Shown: piece after piece, positions 27,479 to 36,946 of the stretch
How positions within the stretch are numbered: position 1 is the first letter of the stretch
Layout: every line of letters starts with the position of its first letter
Source of the DNA: MWEH01 sp035409945
GTDB taxonomy: Bacteria > Bacillota > Clostridia > Christensenellales > DTU072
Reading direction: 5' to 3'
Assembly: GCA_035409945.1 (NCBI GenBank)
Contig: DAONQC010000004.1
Span: 62,001-126,000 of the forward strand
Length of the DNA: 64,000 nucleotides
Translations under genes and position numbers: made by a program
Notes under the pieces: model-generated
What the model was told of the DNA's origin: nothing
The model's input: the letters and a program-made list of their open reading frames with translations, nothing else
Databases searched by the model: none

Positions 27479-28657
27479 ATGAATTATGATAAATACATGA
27501 GCGAAAAAGCTAAAGCTATTCCACCTTCAGGCATTAGAAAGTTTTTTGATATTGCTGCAGAGATGAAGGATTGTATCTCTTTAGGAGTTGGCGAGCCAGA
27601 CTTTATTACCCCTAAAAAGTTTAGTCAGGCGGGTATTGACAGTATTTTAGCTGGCAAAACGCAATATACATCAAATAATGGTTTACTTGAACTAAGACAT
27701 GCTATTGCAAAATATTTAAAAGATACCACAGGCAATACATATGATGCAGTAAATGAAATATTAGTGACAGTTGGTGCGAGTGAAGCCATTGACCTTGGAC
27801 TTAGAGTTTTATTAAACCCTGGCGATGAAGTTATTATCCCTAGCCCCTCGTATGTATCATATGCCCCATGCGTATCTCTTTGTCATGGTGTTCCTGTACC
27901 CATCAATTGCAAAGTAGAAAACAACTTTAAAGTGCTACCAGAAGAAATAGAAGCAGTTGTTACACCAAAAACAAAGGCAATAATTTTACCATATCCAAAC
28001 AATCCTACTGGAGCCATTATGGAAAAAGAATATCTAGAAGCAATAGCACCAGTCATCATTAAACATGACTTAATTGTTTTATCAGATGAGATATATAGCG
28101 AACTTACATATGATGGCGTTCACTATTCCATTACTTCAGTCCCTGGAATGTTTGAAAGGACTATTTTAATGAATGGTTTTTCAAAGGCTTTTGCTATGAC
28201 AGGATGGCGAATCGGTTATCTTGCTGCACCAAAAGAAATAGCTCTTAACATACGGAAAATTCACCAATATGCAATTATGTGTGCACCGACAGCTAGCCAA
28301 TATGCAGCGCTATCTGCTTTAGAAACCAGTTTTGATAACGGGTTTGAAGAAGTTAAAAAGATGCGTGATGAATACAATGAAAGAAGAGTTTTCTTAGTAG
28401 ATAGATTAAATAAAATGGGACTTACATGCTTTGAACCAAAAGGTGCATTCTATGTATTCCCTTGTGTAAAAGAAAGAACTGGAATGAATGGACAAGAGTT
28501 TGCTGAAACACTACTTAGGAAAAAAAGTGTTGCCGTAGTTCCTGGCAGAGCGTTTGGCAGCTCTGGTGAAGACTTTGTACGCATTAGCTATGCATACTCA
28601 CTTGCAAAACTAAAGCTTGCTATGGATAAAATAGAAGAGTTTTTAAAAGAACTCTAA
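27479..28657 (+). CDS. PLP-dependent aminotransferase, class I/II
   Basis: A 392-residue fold-type I aminotransferase. PYPNNPTGAIM, VLSDEIYSELTYD, and SKAFAMTGWRIGY with the PLP lysine near residue 238 are visible; a C-terminal VRISYAYSLAKLKLAMDKI has the substrate-carboxylate Arg. The pattern is that of aspartate/aromatic/alanine-type enzymes (PatA/AspB-like), and the amino donor cannot be fixed. It is the first rightward gene, has the hairpin-SD element in front, and ends at a shared terminator with the sirtuin gene. Confidence 0.9.
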   Translation: MNYDKYMSEKAKAIPPSGIRKFFDIAAEMKDCISLGVGEPDFITPKKFSQAGIDSILAGKTQYTSNNGLLELRHAIAKYLKDTTGNTYDAVNEILVTVGASEAIDLGLRVLLNPGDEVIIPSPSYVSYAPCVSLCHGVPVPINCKVENNFKVLPEEIEAVVTPKTKAIILPYPNNPTGAIMEKEYLEAIAPVIIKHDLIVLSDEIYSELTYDGVHYSITSVPGMFERTILMNGFSKAFAMTGWRIGYLAAPKEIALNIRKIHQYAIMCAPTASQYAALSALETSFDNGFEEVKKMRDEYNERRVFLVDRLNKMGLTCFEPKGAFYVFPCVKERTGMNGQEFAETLLRKKSVAVVPGRAFGSSGEDFVRISYAYSLAKLKLAMDKIEEFLKEL

Positions 28658-28691
28658 CCCACTCTAAAACCAAATACTGATTTTAACCAAT

Positions 28692-28720
28692 AATGCCTGC
28701 CGATTTTTTCAGCAGGCATT
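28692..28720. terminator. Bidirectional hairpin terminator
   Basis: AATGCCTGC (28692-28700) pairs with GCAGGCATT (28712-28720) around an 11-base T-rich loop, between the convergent aminotransferase and sirtuin genes. Either strand can form it. Confidence 0.75.
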
Positions 28721-28753
28721 TACTATATATCCTAAACTTTTCTAATTTTGTAA

Positions 28754-29479
28754 CTAAACTTTTATTTTATCTAGCACTTCTCCTACTTTTTCTCGTATTA
28801 CAAGATCTGCCGCATTATCTTTCGGCGTAGGATCGCGGTTTATTAAAACTAAATATTTACCCTTGAAATAGTTTACTAGTCCTGCAGCTGGATATACTGT
28901 GAGTGAAGTTCCAGCTATTATTAACATATCCGATTTTACTATCGCTCTAACTGCATTATCAATTGTATTTGAATCTAATCCTTCTTCATATAGCACAACA
29001 TCTGGCTTTACGATACCCCCACATCTTTCGCAGTATGGGATACCAATAGAGTTTTGTATGTATCCCATATCATAAGGTGCCGAACAATCTACACAATAGT
29101 TTCTGGCAATAGAACCATGCAATTCATACACAGTTTTTGAGCCTGCAGCTTGATGTAACCCATCAATATTTTGAGTGACTATAGCAGATAATTTTCCCCT
29201 CTTTTCCATCTCAGCGAGTTTTAAATGTGCTTTGTTTGGAAGTATTCCGGTAAATAAAATCTTTTCCCTATAGAAATCAAAAAACTCTTTTGTATTTCTT
29301 TTAAAGCAGGTGTGACTAAGCATATATTCTGGAGGATATTTAAACTTCTGACTATACAGCCCATCAGCACTTCGAAAATCAGGAATCCCACTTTCCGTAG
29401 ACACACCAGCTCCACCAAAAAAGACAATCCTATTTGATTCATCTACCATCTGTTGTAATTTTGTAATAACGTCATCCAT
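28754..29479 (-). CDS. cobB: Sirtuin NAD-dependent protein deacylase
   Basis: A 241-residue class of bacterial sirtuin. GGAGVSTESGIPDFR binds NAD near residue 22, TQNIDGLH and ELHGS give the catalytic His (about 121), and two Cys pairs (YCVDC and YCERCGG) hold zinc. IIAGTSLTVYPAAGL and LINRDPTPKD complete the NAD site. It removes acyl groups from lysines. Convergent to the aminotransferase, with SD AGGAGATAAATAT. Confidence 0.92.
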   Translation of the reverse strand: MDDVITKLQQMVDESNRIVFFGGAGVSTESGIPDFRSADGLYSQKFKYPPEYMLSHTCFKRNTKEFFDFYREKILFTGILPNKAHLKLAEMEKRGKLSAIVTQNIDGLHQAAGSKTVYELHGSIARNYCVDCSAPYDMGYIQNSIGIPYCERCGGIVKPDVVLYEEGLDSNTIDNAVRAIVKSDMLIIAGTSLTVYPAAGLVNYFKGKYLVLINRDPTPKDNAADLVIREKVGEVLDKIKV

Positions 29480-29733
29480 ATATTTATCTCCTACAATTTT
29501 CTTACCTATATCTTACCATATATTTCTTCCATTTATATTTTTTATCTTACCTTTTCCCCCTTATTCAACATCCACAACACAATTTGACCCTTCCATTCCA
29601 ACATTTTGAGCTTAACCTACCAAGATGTAAAAACACTCTATGTATCCATTTCCTCTGATTAAGTATGAAAAGCGTTCATCAAAATCCCAGAAAGTGTTCA
29701 CTTTTGTTGACAAGTACAGACAAGCACACGAAT

Positions 29734-29850
29734 ATATGGAATTGTCAACGAAAATACCTTTAAAATATATGGAAATGTCAACGGAAATGGCGATAATTTA
29801 TATGGAAATGTCAATAGAAACACCTTAAAAACATATGGAAATGTCAATAA
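29734..29850 (+). repeat. Four 33-bp direct repeats upstream of an AAA ATPase gene
   Basis: ATATGGAAATGTCAA-type cores begin at 29734, 29767, 29800 and 29833, exactly 33 bp apart. The first reads ATATGGAATTGTCAA. In one frame they encode YMEMST repeats in a 62-codon frame with no SD, which is probably not a gene. The spacing of about three helical turns suits cooperative protein binding. A TATAAT at 29895-29900 is the likely -10 for the ATPase gene. The rest of the 472-bp gap (29480-29733) shows nothing clear. Confidence 0.75.
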
Positions 29851-29951
29851 CTGCTTGTATATAGCCCTTATTTATTATACAATTAACATAGCCATATAAT
29901 GCAATTGGACAAAATTTTTCGCATTAACTAGTTAAATAGGAGCTAATCATT

Positions 29952-31268
29952 ATGTTATATCGTAAAATAACTGAAACTATTATTGAACACTTCAAAAGCA
30001 AGTCTTCTAAAATTTTATTAATCGATGGTGCCAGGCAGGTAGGGAAAACCTATATTGTTAGACATGTCGGCAACAAACTTTTTAAGAACTTCATAGAATT
30101 AAATATGCTAGAAGATTCAATTGATCGTAAGCTTTTTGAAAATATTACTAATACAGATGATTTTTATTTGCAAGTTAGTATGTTAGCTGGGGATAAAATG
30201 GGATCGGTTGATGATACATTAATTTTTATTGATGAAATTCAGGCATATCCCCACTTATTAACGCTTTTAAAGTTTTTACAACAAGATGGTAAATTTACAT
30301 ATATTGCCAGCGGTTCACTTCTTGGAGTTACCTTATTAGAAACCACTTCTATTCCTATGGGGAGCATATCGAAAATACGGATGTTTCCTTTAGATTTTGA
30401 AGAGTTTTTATATGCTAATGGTTTTAATAACTACTCTATTACTTCATTAAGACAAAAGTTTCTTAATCAAGAAACGCTTGAACTTTCTACTCATAATCAT
30501 TTACTAGATTTATTCAAAAAGTATTTATTAATTGGAGGATTACCTGAGTGTGTTAATACTTACATTGAAGATAAGAATATCCAAAAAGTTCGTACTCTAC
30601 AAACCGAGATACATAATTATTATGCTTCAGATGCAGCAAAATACGATTTTGATAAAAATTTAAAAATTCGTAGAATTTATGGTTTAATTCCTTCCAATCT
30701 TGAAAACAAGAAAAAGCGTGTAGTAGCCCAAAACATTGAAAATATCCGTGGAAAAACATTTTCGCATTATCAAGATGAATTTGACTATTTAATAAGTGCA
30801 GGAATTGCATTAGGCGTTAAAGCTGTTTCTGCCCCTTCCTTTCCACTGGTTCAATCCTCTGGAAAGAATTTATTAAAATTATATCTAAACGATGTAGGAC
30901 TTTTAACCAATATTTTGTATGGTAATAATATAAATGCTGTTTTAGATGATGTTAAAAGCATTAATCTTGGATCTGTATACGAAAATGTAGCTGCTAGTGA
31001 ATTAATCTCAAATGGATATAATCTTTATTACTATGATAATAAGAAAAAAGGTGAGGTGGATTTTTTAATAGATGATTATGACACTCTATCGGTTGTACCT
31101 ATAGAAGTTAAATCAGGTAAAGATTACACCCGTCACAGTGCCCTAAATAACCTACTTGCTAGTCAAGATTACAACGTCAAAAAAGCATATGTACTATCAA
31201 ATGATAGGGTAATTAAAACGCAAAATAACATTACCTACATACCTATATATTTTTCTATGTTTTTATAG
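29952..31268 (+). CDS. AAA ATPase with C-terminal DUF4143 / nuclease-like domain
   Basis: 438 residues. Walker A GARQVGKT (26-33), Walker B LIFIDEIQAYP (90-100) and sensor-like YIASGSLLGV are intact. A DUF4143 C-terminal part follows, ending in a PD-(D/E)XK-like core: GEVDFLIDDYDT and VPIEVKSGKDY. The family is abundant in anaerobes and its role is not settled. AGGAGC lies before ATG. A second member of the family is at 43209; both have direct repeats with a 33-bp period just upstream. Confidence 0.9.
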   Translation: MLYRKITETIIEHFKSKSSKILLIDGARQVGKTYIVRHVGNKLFKNFIELNMLEDSIDRKLFENITNTDDFYLQVSMLAGDKMGSVDDTLIFIDEIQAYPHLLTLLKFLQQDGKFTYIASGSLLGVTLLETTSIPMGSISKIRMFPLDFEEFLYANGFNNYSITSLRQKFLNQETLELSTHNHLLDLFKKYLLIGGLPECVNTYIEDKNIQKVRTLQTEIHNYYASDAAKYDFDKNLKIRRIYGLIPSNLENKKKRVVAQNIENIRGKTFSHYQDEFDYLISAGIALGVKAVSAPSFPLVQSSGKNLLKLYLNDVGLLTNILYGNNINAVLDDVKSINLGSVYENVAASELISNGYNLYYYDNKKKGEVDFLIDDYDTLSVVPIEVKSGKDYTRHSALNNLLASQDYNVKKAYVLSNDRVIKTQNNITYIPIYFSMFL

Positions 31269-31825
31269 TTATAGATTTGTGTTGTGTTAAACCGTTCAAT
31301 AGACTTGATTGTTAAAAGCCTTTGATTCGCATTAATTATTTGTAGATAAAAGCGCATTTATTTTTTGCTAAATAATTTATATTGAATTTATGAACATTCT
31401 TATATCCACCTAGAAAAACGTTCTTGATGACCATCATTCCATCTCCGTCACCCCCTTCCCTTTGCGAGCACAGGATACTATATTAAATTAATACGCAAGA
31501 TTTCCTTGCGTATTAATCATCAAACATCTTATTTATGAGTTATTTTTTAATAAAAAAGCAATTTCTCCTTGCGTTTTAATATCCTATGTCAAAAATTAAT
31601 CTTTGCACTATTTACCTGAACTTTTAGTAAAAATACTCTTTGTAGCACAAACTACCGCTTCTCGCCTCTTACCTATTCCTCAAAAACTGTGATTTTCAAG
31701 TTTAAATTAAGTATAATCATATAAATTATATCACTTGAAATCCATATTACTATGACACCGTATTAGTTGAAACTGTTTGATACAAAGTGAAACCCCTATA
31801 TAATCTGCTTAATACCAAATCTCAT
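31269..31825. other. Gap between convergent genes with a 12-bp hairpin
   Basis: A 557-bp gap. TTAATACGCAAG (31488-31499) pairs with CTTGCGTATTAA (31505-31516) over a 5-base loop, the only strong structure and a likely bidirectional terminator. A partial copy (ctccttgcgttttaat) lies at 31565-31580. No gene seen in the rest. Confidence 0.5.
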
Positions 31826-32902
31826 CTAATTACAAGTAAATTTAATTAATAAATGATATATTTTAGTATCAACACCATCTCTTTTCAAATTAGAACAATA
31901 TATTTTTATTTCTGAATATCTTGAAGTGTCTTCAATTACATCAACTAGTTTATATTTCTCATAAGTAGAGGGCTTTTTAATTAAGGATAAATAGTTAGAA
32001 TAAAAATTTTCAAAATTATTGCCATCAAAATATACCATAATAAAATTGAATGCTGTTCCTGCAGCATCATATCCGTATATTTTATTTATATGTTCTTTTA
32101 CGTAATTTTTATTCAAACTGTTTTTTTGATTTAAGCCTTCTAAATATGTAACAGGCATACTATCATATTCAATTTTTAAATCAACTTCTCCCGAATTTTT
32201 ACCACTTGGTGACCGACCGCATTGCGATTGATCAAGTACAACATAATCTTTAGCTGATAATAGATTCCTAATTGCTCTATTCCGTGCGTTTTCAATATCA
32301 CGGTTTTGATCGTTTTGCTTTAATTTTTTTAAGGAATAAGTTATATCATCTTGCACTATACTGCAACACCAAATTAAATCTTTCATTATCGACTTTTCTG
32401 ACTGGTTGGTAATTGATGAATAATCTTTTTTCGAAATTAAAAAAGCACTATCTAATAGTTTAAATATATTTTCACTTTCTTCTACGCAATGAAAAATACA
32501 CTCTGGTATATAATCATCTGAAGTTCCGAAACAGTCACTCGTGTATTTGAACGATAATGCATCTTCTAATTCCTCGAGGATGTTATCTAATTCTACAGAT
32601 AGATAGATTTTGTTTTGACTAATTAATTGTGTGATATAATTTCTTTGTTTACTGTAATCAATGACATAATTTACTAGTTGTTTATGTAATGTTGAGTGAT
32701 TTTCTAGCTCGTCTGAAATCGTAGATATTTTTGTACAATGCAAAAACCAATCGTCTTGTACTATTCCGTTCCTTTTATATTGAGCAATATCTAAATCAAC
32801 TTTATAACTAAAATTTGATTTGTAATATTCAATTATGTATTTTATATCATTTTTTAAACATGATAATACTTCATTTATGCTTTTTAATCCTGCAACATTC
32901 AT
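31826..32902 (-). CDS. PD-(D/E)XK nuclease-like protein, candidate defence effector
   Basis: 358 residues, no named family recognised with certainty. The first 200 residues look helical. From about 204 the pattern is ENARNRAIRNLLSAKDY, GRSPSGKNSGEVDLKI, TYLEGLN, HINKIYGYDAAGTAFNFIMVY (shown here in pieces), which matches the layout GE-x-D-x-I ... (I/L)-E-(A/G)-L ... H-x2-K(L/I) found in restriction-endonuclease-like modules of bacterial conflict proteins. Asp241 and Glu255 are the putative catalytic acids. AGGAG precedes ATG at 32900-32902. Upstream on the same strand are a decayed DUF262 gene and the EVE-peptidase gene. Confidence 0.6.
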   Translation of the reverse strand: MNVAGLKSINEVLSCLKNDIKYIIEYYKSNFSYKVDLDIAQYKRNGIVQDDWFLHCTKISTISDELENHSTLHKQLVNYVIDYSKQRNYITQLISQNKIYLSVELDNILEELEDALSFKYTSDCFGTSDDYIPECIFHCVEESENIFKLLDSAFLISKKDYSSITNQSEKSIMKDLIWCCSIVQDDITYSLKKLKQNDQNRDIENARNRAIRNLLSAKDYVVLDQSQCGRSPSGKNSGEVDLKIEYDSMPVTYLEGLNQKNSLNKNYVKEHINKIYGYDAAGTAFNFIMVYFDGNNFENFYSNYLSLIKKPSTYEKYKLVDVIEDTSRYSEIKIYCSNLKRDGVDTKIYHLLIKFTCN

Positions 32903-32934
32903 AAAACAACTTTCTCCTAAATAATCTTTCTTGA

Positions 32935-33275
32935 ACTATAAATTGTTGTTAGCCTTTGTTGTCCGTCAATCAGCTCAAACACTCCATCCTCCATTTTTTA
33001 ACAACAATTAGGTGTAAACAATATCGGTAGTCCCTCTTATCGTCAATTTCTAAAATATGATCCAAAGCCTTGTAGCCCCTTTTCCTCACTTTACATTGTT
33101 TGAGACTTGTCTACTTTCTTCTTGGCTATAGATGCGTTGATGGCAAGGTTAAGTTCGCCACTTGAATCGAAGTTGGTGATATTGTTTACTTCAAAGATTA
33201 CCCCAACTCTAGCTTCTTTTAGTTCCTTGTACTTAACTCATACAAGTGTGAATTAAGCACTTTCTGTTTCCATTA
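32935..33275 (-). pseudogene. Decayed DUF262 (GmrS-like) gene
   Basis: Reading leftward from 33273, ATG-GAAACAGAAAGT gives METESA and then a stop. Further on, DHILEIDDKRDYRY and IVVKK appear in one frame and, after a one-base shift at an A-run, EDGVFELIDGQQRLTTIYS. The DGQQRLTT motif is the hallmark of DUF262, the NTPase/nicking part of GmrSD-type modification-dependent restriction. The gene is broken by stops, a frameshift and loss of the C-terminal half. Its start overlaps the end of the EVE-peptidase gene, so it was probably the second gene of a three-gene operon. Confidence 0.7.
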
Positions 33276-36200
33276 TCACATTTCAAATAATTTGCCACTA
33301 ATTGTCAGTGTGCTATCATCTTGTTCTTTCACTCGAATTTGTACATATTTTATCATCTCATCTGCTGGATTCCACTTAATATAATCCCTATATGGCTTCA
33401 CTATCACCCTTTCGGATAGTGGGAAAGTTTCTTTTGTGTTCTTATGTTTATCAGAAGAAAAACAACTCATTATTTCCGAATTATTTACTATTACATTACG
33501 CTTATTAAAAATTCTGTTTACAGCCTCAACAATAACATCTTTTGGTTTATGTAAGGCACAAATGGTCCCGTCAATCAATTTTTTAAATATGTTTGGCGAT
33601 AGTCTCTTTATATTGTTTCCCCCTTTAGGTTGCGCTACAGTAAGCTCTAGCCACAATGATGTTTTCTCATTTGCATTTCTAAGAATGGAAATGTTATTAG
33701 CCCTTTTAATTGAAATAAAAACTATCTCCAATAATTCTTCTTCCATTAAACCCACATTATTATTCCAATCGGCGAGCTCTACAGACGTGAACTCACATAG
33801 CAAATTGCCCCTCTCATGCTTATCCACTTTGTTTTTTCCTTTACCAGTAATAATATAATGATAATAATGATGATATTGCAGTGAGTTTATATCTGGCATC
33901 TTAACTATGCGCAAAGTCGTATCACAACGCATTAATCTTGATAATAAAGCGTTTTGTTGAAAATTATACAAAAGAATATTATCAATATCAGAATTACATT
34001 CGTACGATGATGCATATTCCGCATAAAAAGGTAAAGAGGAGTCTCTGATTAAATCCGAAATGTCGCCTAAACTTCCCACGATTTTACCGTTTATTTGATC
34101 CGAGAATATTTTTATTATTTTTTGTTTAAGGTTGTTTACAATTTTTTCTTTTTGAACAGTTGTTTTTTTCTTTAAATCACTTTGAGGAAATGAAAGAAAT
34201 TGTTTAGAAAAAAACCAAATTTGTATATTATCGTAATAAGTCACGCTTTGATCATCGCAAATAAATTCCACATTAATCGAGTTAGGAATATATTTCTCTG
34301 GTAGATGACCCATAGGACCACAATGGTAATTTAAATATAAATCTTTCAAAACAACTGGTAACTCAAGTAGATAATATGCTTTCTTTAAATCAGTTAATGT
34401 CATATCAAGAATTATGCATAATAGATTCTTTTCAGTAGCGACTCTGAGCTCATATAGAAAGGAAGTGAATGCAACAGAATCACTCTTTATGTCAGAAACT
34501 AATTTTAAATAATCCTTGTTTTGCTCAAAAATACTTTCAACTAATTCCCTTAAAATGTTTTCACCTGCATACCCCCATCCTGGGAAAACACCGCTTTTAG
34601 AATGCCTATTCATCCAATCTATAAGAAATTGCTCATCAATTTTTATCGCAAATAAATATTGCACCGTTTCTGCAACAGTTTCTAATACCGCATCTTTTTG
34701 TATTTCATCACAGTTTTTTAAGTTATATGACAATAAACCCAAGTGAATATGATGAGTAAATTCGTGTACAAGGACCGATTCTGCCAACCGTTTTGCATTT
34801 GATATAGAACTATCGGCACTCTCAAATATATTTTGTAAACACAATAATATAGTTTTTTGTTCTTGAATATATAATCCTAATAATTCCCCAGGTCTTTGGA
34901 TTTTAGATAAATCTTCGCACAAAAGCTCTAATAGTATACGAACATTATTAAGTTGATTAATATCATCTTTCTTCTTTGCTAGTTTTTGTTTATGATTTGT
35001 ATCCTCGCTTTCTTTTAACTTTTCTACATCTTCAGTAATGTTTTGTATGATGTGATTTAACGAAGGAATAAATTCATATTTTATGTTTGTATACACCATT
35101 TTTATATCAGCATTACTAATATCCCCATTTATTAGGCGCTCTTTTAAGTTATTAATAAACCTAAAGCTTATGTTAAAATTTTCAATATTATTACACAATT
35201 CAACAGCATCTAACAGTTTAGTAAATATATCATTGTTATTATCAAATTCTTCCTTTGGAAATATATTTTCTAAATTATCTTTTTGATATTTAGCTATTTC
35301 GGTTTTATCAACAAATTTAACTTTGCACCGCTCTATTAAAGCGTCTCTTAGACATGGGATTGTTATAAAAAGCTCTCGCATATCATTGATATGAGGAATT
35401 GATGTTACATATGACGCAACATTTTCTAGACAGCTATTTTTGTGGAAATCTGGATTTATCCACTCAAAATAGGTTTTGTCAATTTGAGAAACAATAAATA
35501 AGTTTTTTCCTTTGATTTTTAATTGATTTGTTCTCGTAATTTCATTGAAAAACAATTTAATTAATGCTTTTGGCAAAGCGTATACATAACCCCTATTACC
35601 ATTACCATTTTTATCAAAGGATGCATATTTTACTCCTTTGCAGGCCTTTATAATCTCAGCTCTAAACTTTCTTAAATCAACAAAATTTTCTAAAAGAGTA
35701 CAATTTAGATCAACTACATTATACTCCTTACCTTTTCTAAACTCAGTGCGGAAACTCCCCACAACCGTACTAATTGCAACAATATGAGATTTCTTTACAT
35801 GAAGTATTATATCTCCTCCTGCATGTAATTCTTTTAGCACCGTATGATAAAACTTTGTTGATTTAGCATCAGCGATTAAAATCTTAAAATCCTCCGAGGC
35901 GCTAATGTTCGGATCTGTCACTTTCGTTTGACCTTGAAAGACTATGTATACTCTCCTATTTACTCCTTCGATTTCCACTATGTTATTATTTGGTATTTCT
36001 CTTTTTTCATTCTTTTTATTATTTTCTTCAGAAGCTCTAACCTCTGCTCTTCTTTTTGATATTTCTAGTTCTACTGCCCTTTTTTCTGCAGCTTTAATAT
36101 CTTCTTGTTTTTTGCGTAGTTCTTCTTCTGCCTTTTTCTTTTTTTCCTTTTCAATTGTTGCATCTACTTTAGCCTGCAAATCAGGATCTTTGAATTTCCA

Positions 36201-36356
36201 ATAACCAGTTTTAATAAAGGCAGATTGTGCAGAATACCACTTGTTTTGATTACCGTGTTGAATCCGTATGTTTTCACCTTCTACTGCAACGATCTCGCCT
36301 TCTTCTCCCTTCTTATTAACTACTTTTTTCCCTATGAGCATTTCATTAAATTTCAT
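33276..36356 (-). CDS. EVE-like domain plus HExxH metallopeptidase, possible defence protein
   Basis: 1026 residues, no full-length family recognised. Residues 1-50 resemble a small SH3/KOW-like barrel (GKKVVNKKGEEGEIVAVEG). A charged coiled coil spans about 60-115. At about 135-270 is a PUA/EVE-type module of the kind joined to restriction genes: VYIVFQGQT, GGDIILHVKKSHIVAIS, and KYASFDKNGNGNRGYVYAL. At 531-535 HEFTH gives a zinc HExxH motif, with Glu559 or Glu563 (AVLETVAETVQ) as possible third ligand, so a gluzincin-like peptidase is likely. The last 400 residues are unassigned. SD GGGGGG precedes ATG. EVE-like modules bind modified bases in known systems; that this one does is inference. 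Confidence 0.65.
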   Translation of the reverse strand: MKFNEMLIGKKVVNKKGEEGEIVAVEGENIRIQHGNQNKWYSAQSAFIKTGYWKFKDPDLQAKVDATIEKEKKKKAEEELRKKQEDIKAAEKRAVELEISKRRAEVRASEENNKKNEKREIPNNNIVEIEGVNRRVYIVFQGQTKVTDPNISASEDFKILIADAKSTKFYHTVLKELHAGGDIILHVKKSHIVAISTVVGSFRTEFRKGKEYNVVDLNCTLLENFVDLRKFRAEIIKACKGVKYASFDKNGNGNRGYVYALPKALIKLFFNEITRTNQLKIKGKNLFIVSQIDKTYFEWINPDFHKNSCLENVASYVTSIPHINDMRELFITIPCLRDALIERCKVKFVDKTEIAKYQKDNLENIFPKEEFDNNNDIFTKLLDAVELCNNIENFNISFRFINNLKERLINGDISNADIKMVYTNIKYEFIPSLNHIIQNITEDVEKLKESEDTNHKQKLAKKKDDINQLNNVRILLELLCEDLSKIQRPGELLGLYIQEQKTILLCLQNIFESADSSISNAKRLAESVLVHEFTHHIHLGLLSYNLKNCDEIQKDAVLETVAETVQYLFAIKIDEQFLIDWMNRHSKSGVFPGWGYAGENILRELVESIFEQNKDYLKLVSDIKSDSVAFTSFLYELRVATEKNLLCIILDMTLTDLKKAYYLLELPVVLKDLYLNYHCGPMGHLPEKYIPNSINVEFICDDQSVTYYDNIQIWFFSKQFLSFPQSDLKKKTTVQKEKIVNNLKQKIIKIFSDQINGKIVGSLGDISDLIRDSSLPFYAEYASSYECNSDIDNILLYNFQQNALLSRLMRCDTTLRIVKMPDINSLQYHHYYHYIITGKGKNKVDKHERGNLLCEFTSVELADWNNNVGLMEEELLEIVFISIKRANNISILRNANEKTSLWLELTVAQPKGGNNIKRLSPNIFKKLIDGTICALHKPKDVIVEAVNRIFNKRNVIVNNSEIMSCFSSDKHKNTKETFPLSERVIVKPYRDYIKWNPADEMIKYVQIRVKEQDDSTLTISGKLFEM

Positions 36357-36946
36357 ATCTATCCCCCCTGTTCTAATATATTTATATATTTACAACCTCC
36401 AAAATGGTTGAAATATCTAAACTAATGCTAGAAATATAACGAGTAAAAAACAAGAACCTATACTAGCAAATTAAAGAAATTGATCCACAAATAAATAGTA
36501 ACATAAAAACCTTCTTAATAATACATATACGCTAATTTCATTAATTATTCCTTATTTTTCCATTTTTTTATGTTATTTAATTTAGTTACTTTAGAGTAAA
36601 TCGGCTATTAGCACCTCCTTAGCATTAATTCTGCTCCCTTTTACTATCGATTACAGGGAATCTTCCTTTGAGTAGCAGTCTGTAAAATTAGGAATCCGAA
36701 AATACTGCGAAAATATTATGAACTTAAATCTCGATATCAAGAAATAATACTGGACTGAAGGGTAGAATGCACTGTCTTTGTAAGCAATCAAAGTGTCAGG
36801 AATCATATCCATCATATCAAAAATCCACACTGTAGTACCAATGCGACCACCTGTTGCTTAGATATGAAAAACCACTACCAAATTTCACTTCAGTAGTGAT
36901 CATGTTTATCTTGGGTTTATATTATCAAATTAGTTCAACAATATAG
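36357..36946. other. Gap with a possible gene remnant
   Basis: A 590-bp gap. On the leftward strand a frame of about 68 codons without a start (about 36651-36857) reads GGRIGTTVWIFDMMDMI and PDTLIAYKDSAFYPSVQYY. Its base composition is coding-like, which suggests the end of a lost gene, but I cannot name it. Nothing else was seen. Confidence 0.3.

Noticed and set aside
29640..29828. Small gene encoding YMEMST repeats
   Set aside because: No ribosome binding site, and the repeat continues beyond the stop; non-coding direct repeats explain it better.
29734..29850. CRISPR array
   Set aside because: The period of 33 bp leaves only about 15-18 bp between cores, the intervals are partly alike, and no cas gene is present.
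29734..29850. TTGACA on the opposite strand of the 33-bp repeats as tandem -35 boxes
   Set aside because: No -10 hexamers at proper distance and no leftward gene downstream.
36651..36857. Leftward 68-codon frame as a functional gene
   Set aside because: No start codon and no SD; listed only as a possible remnant.
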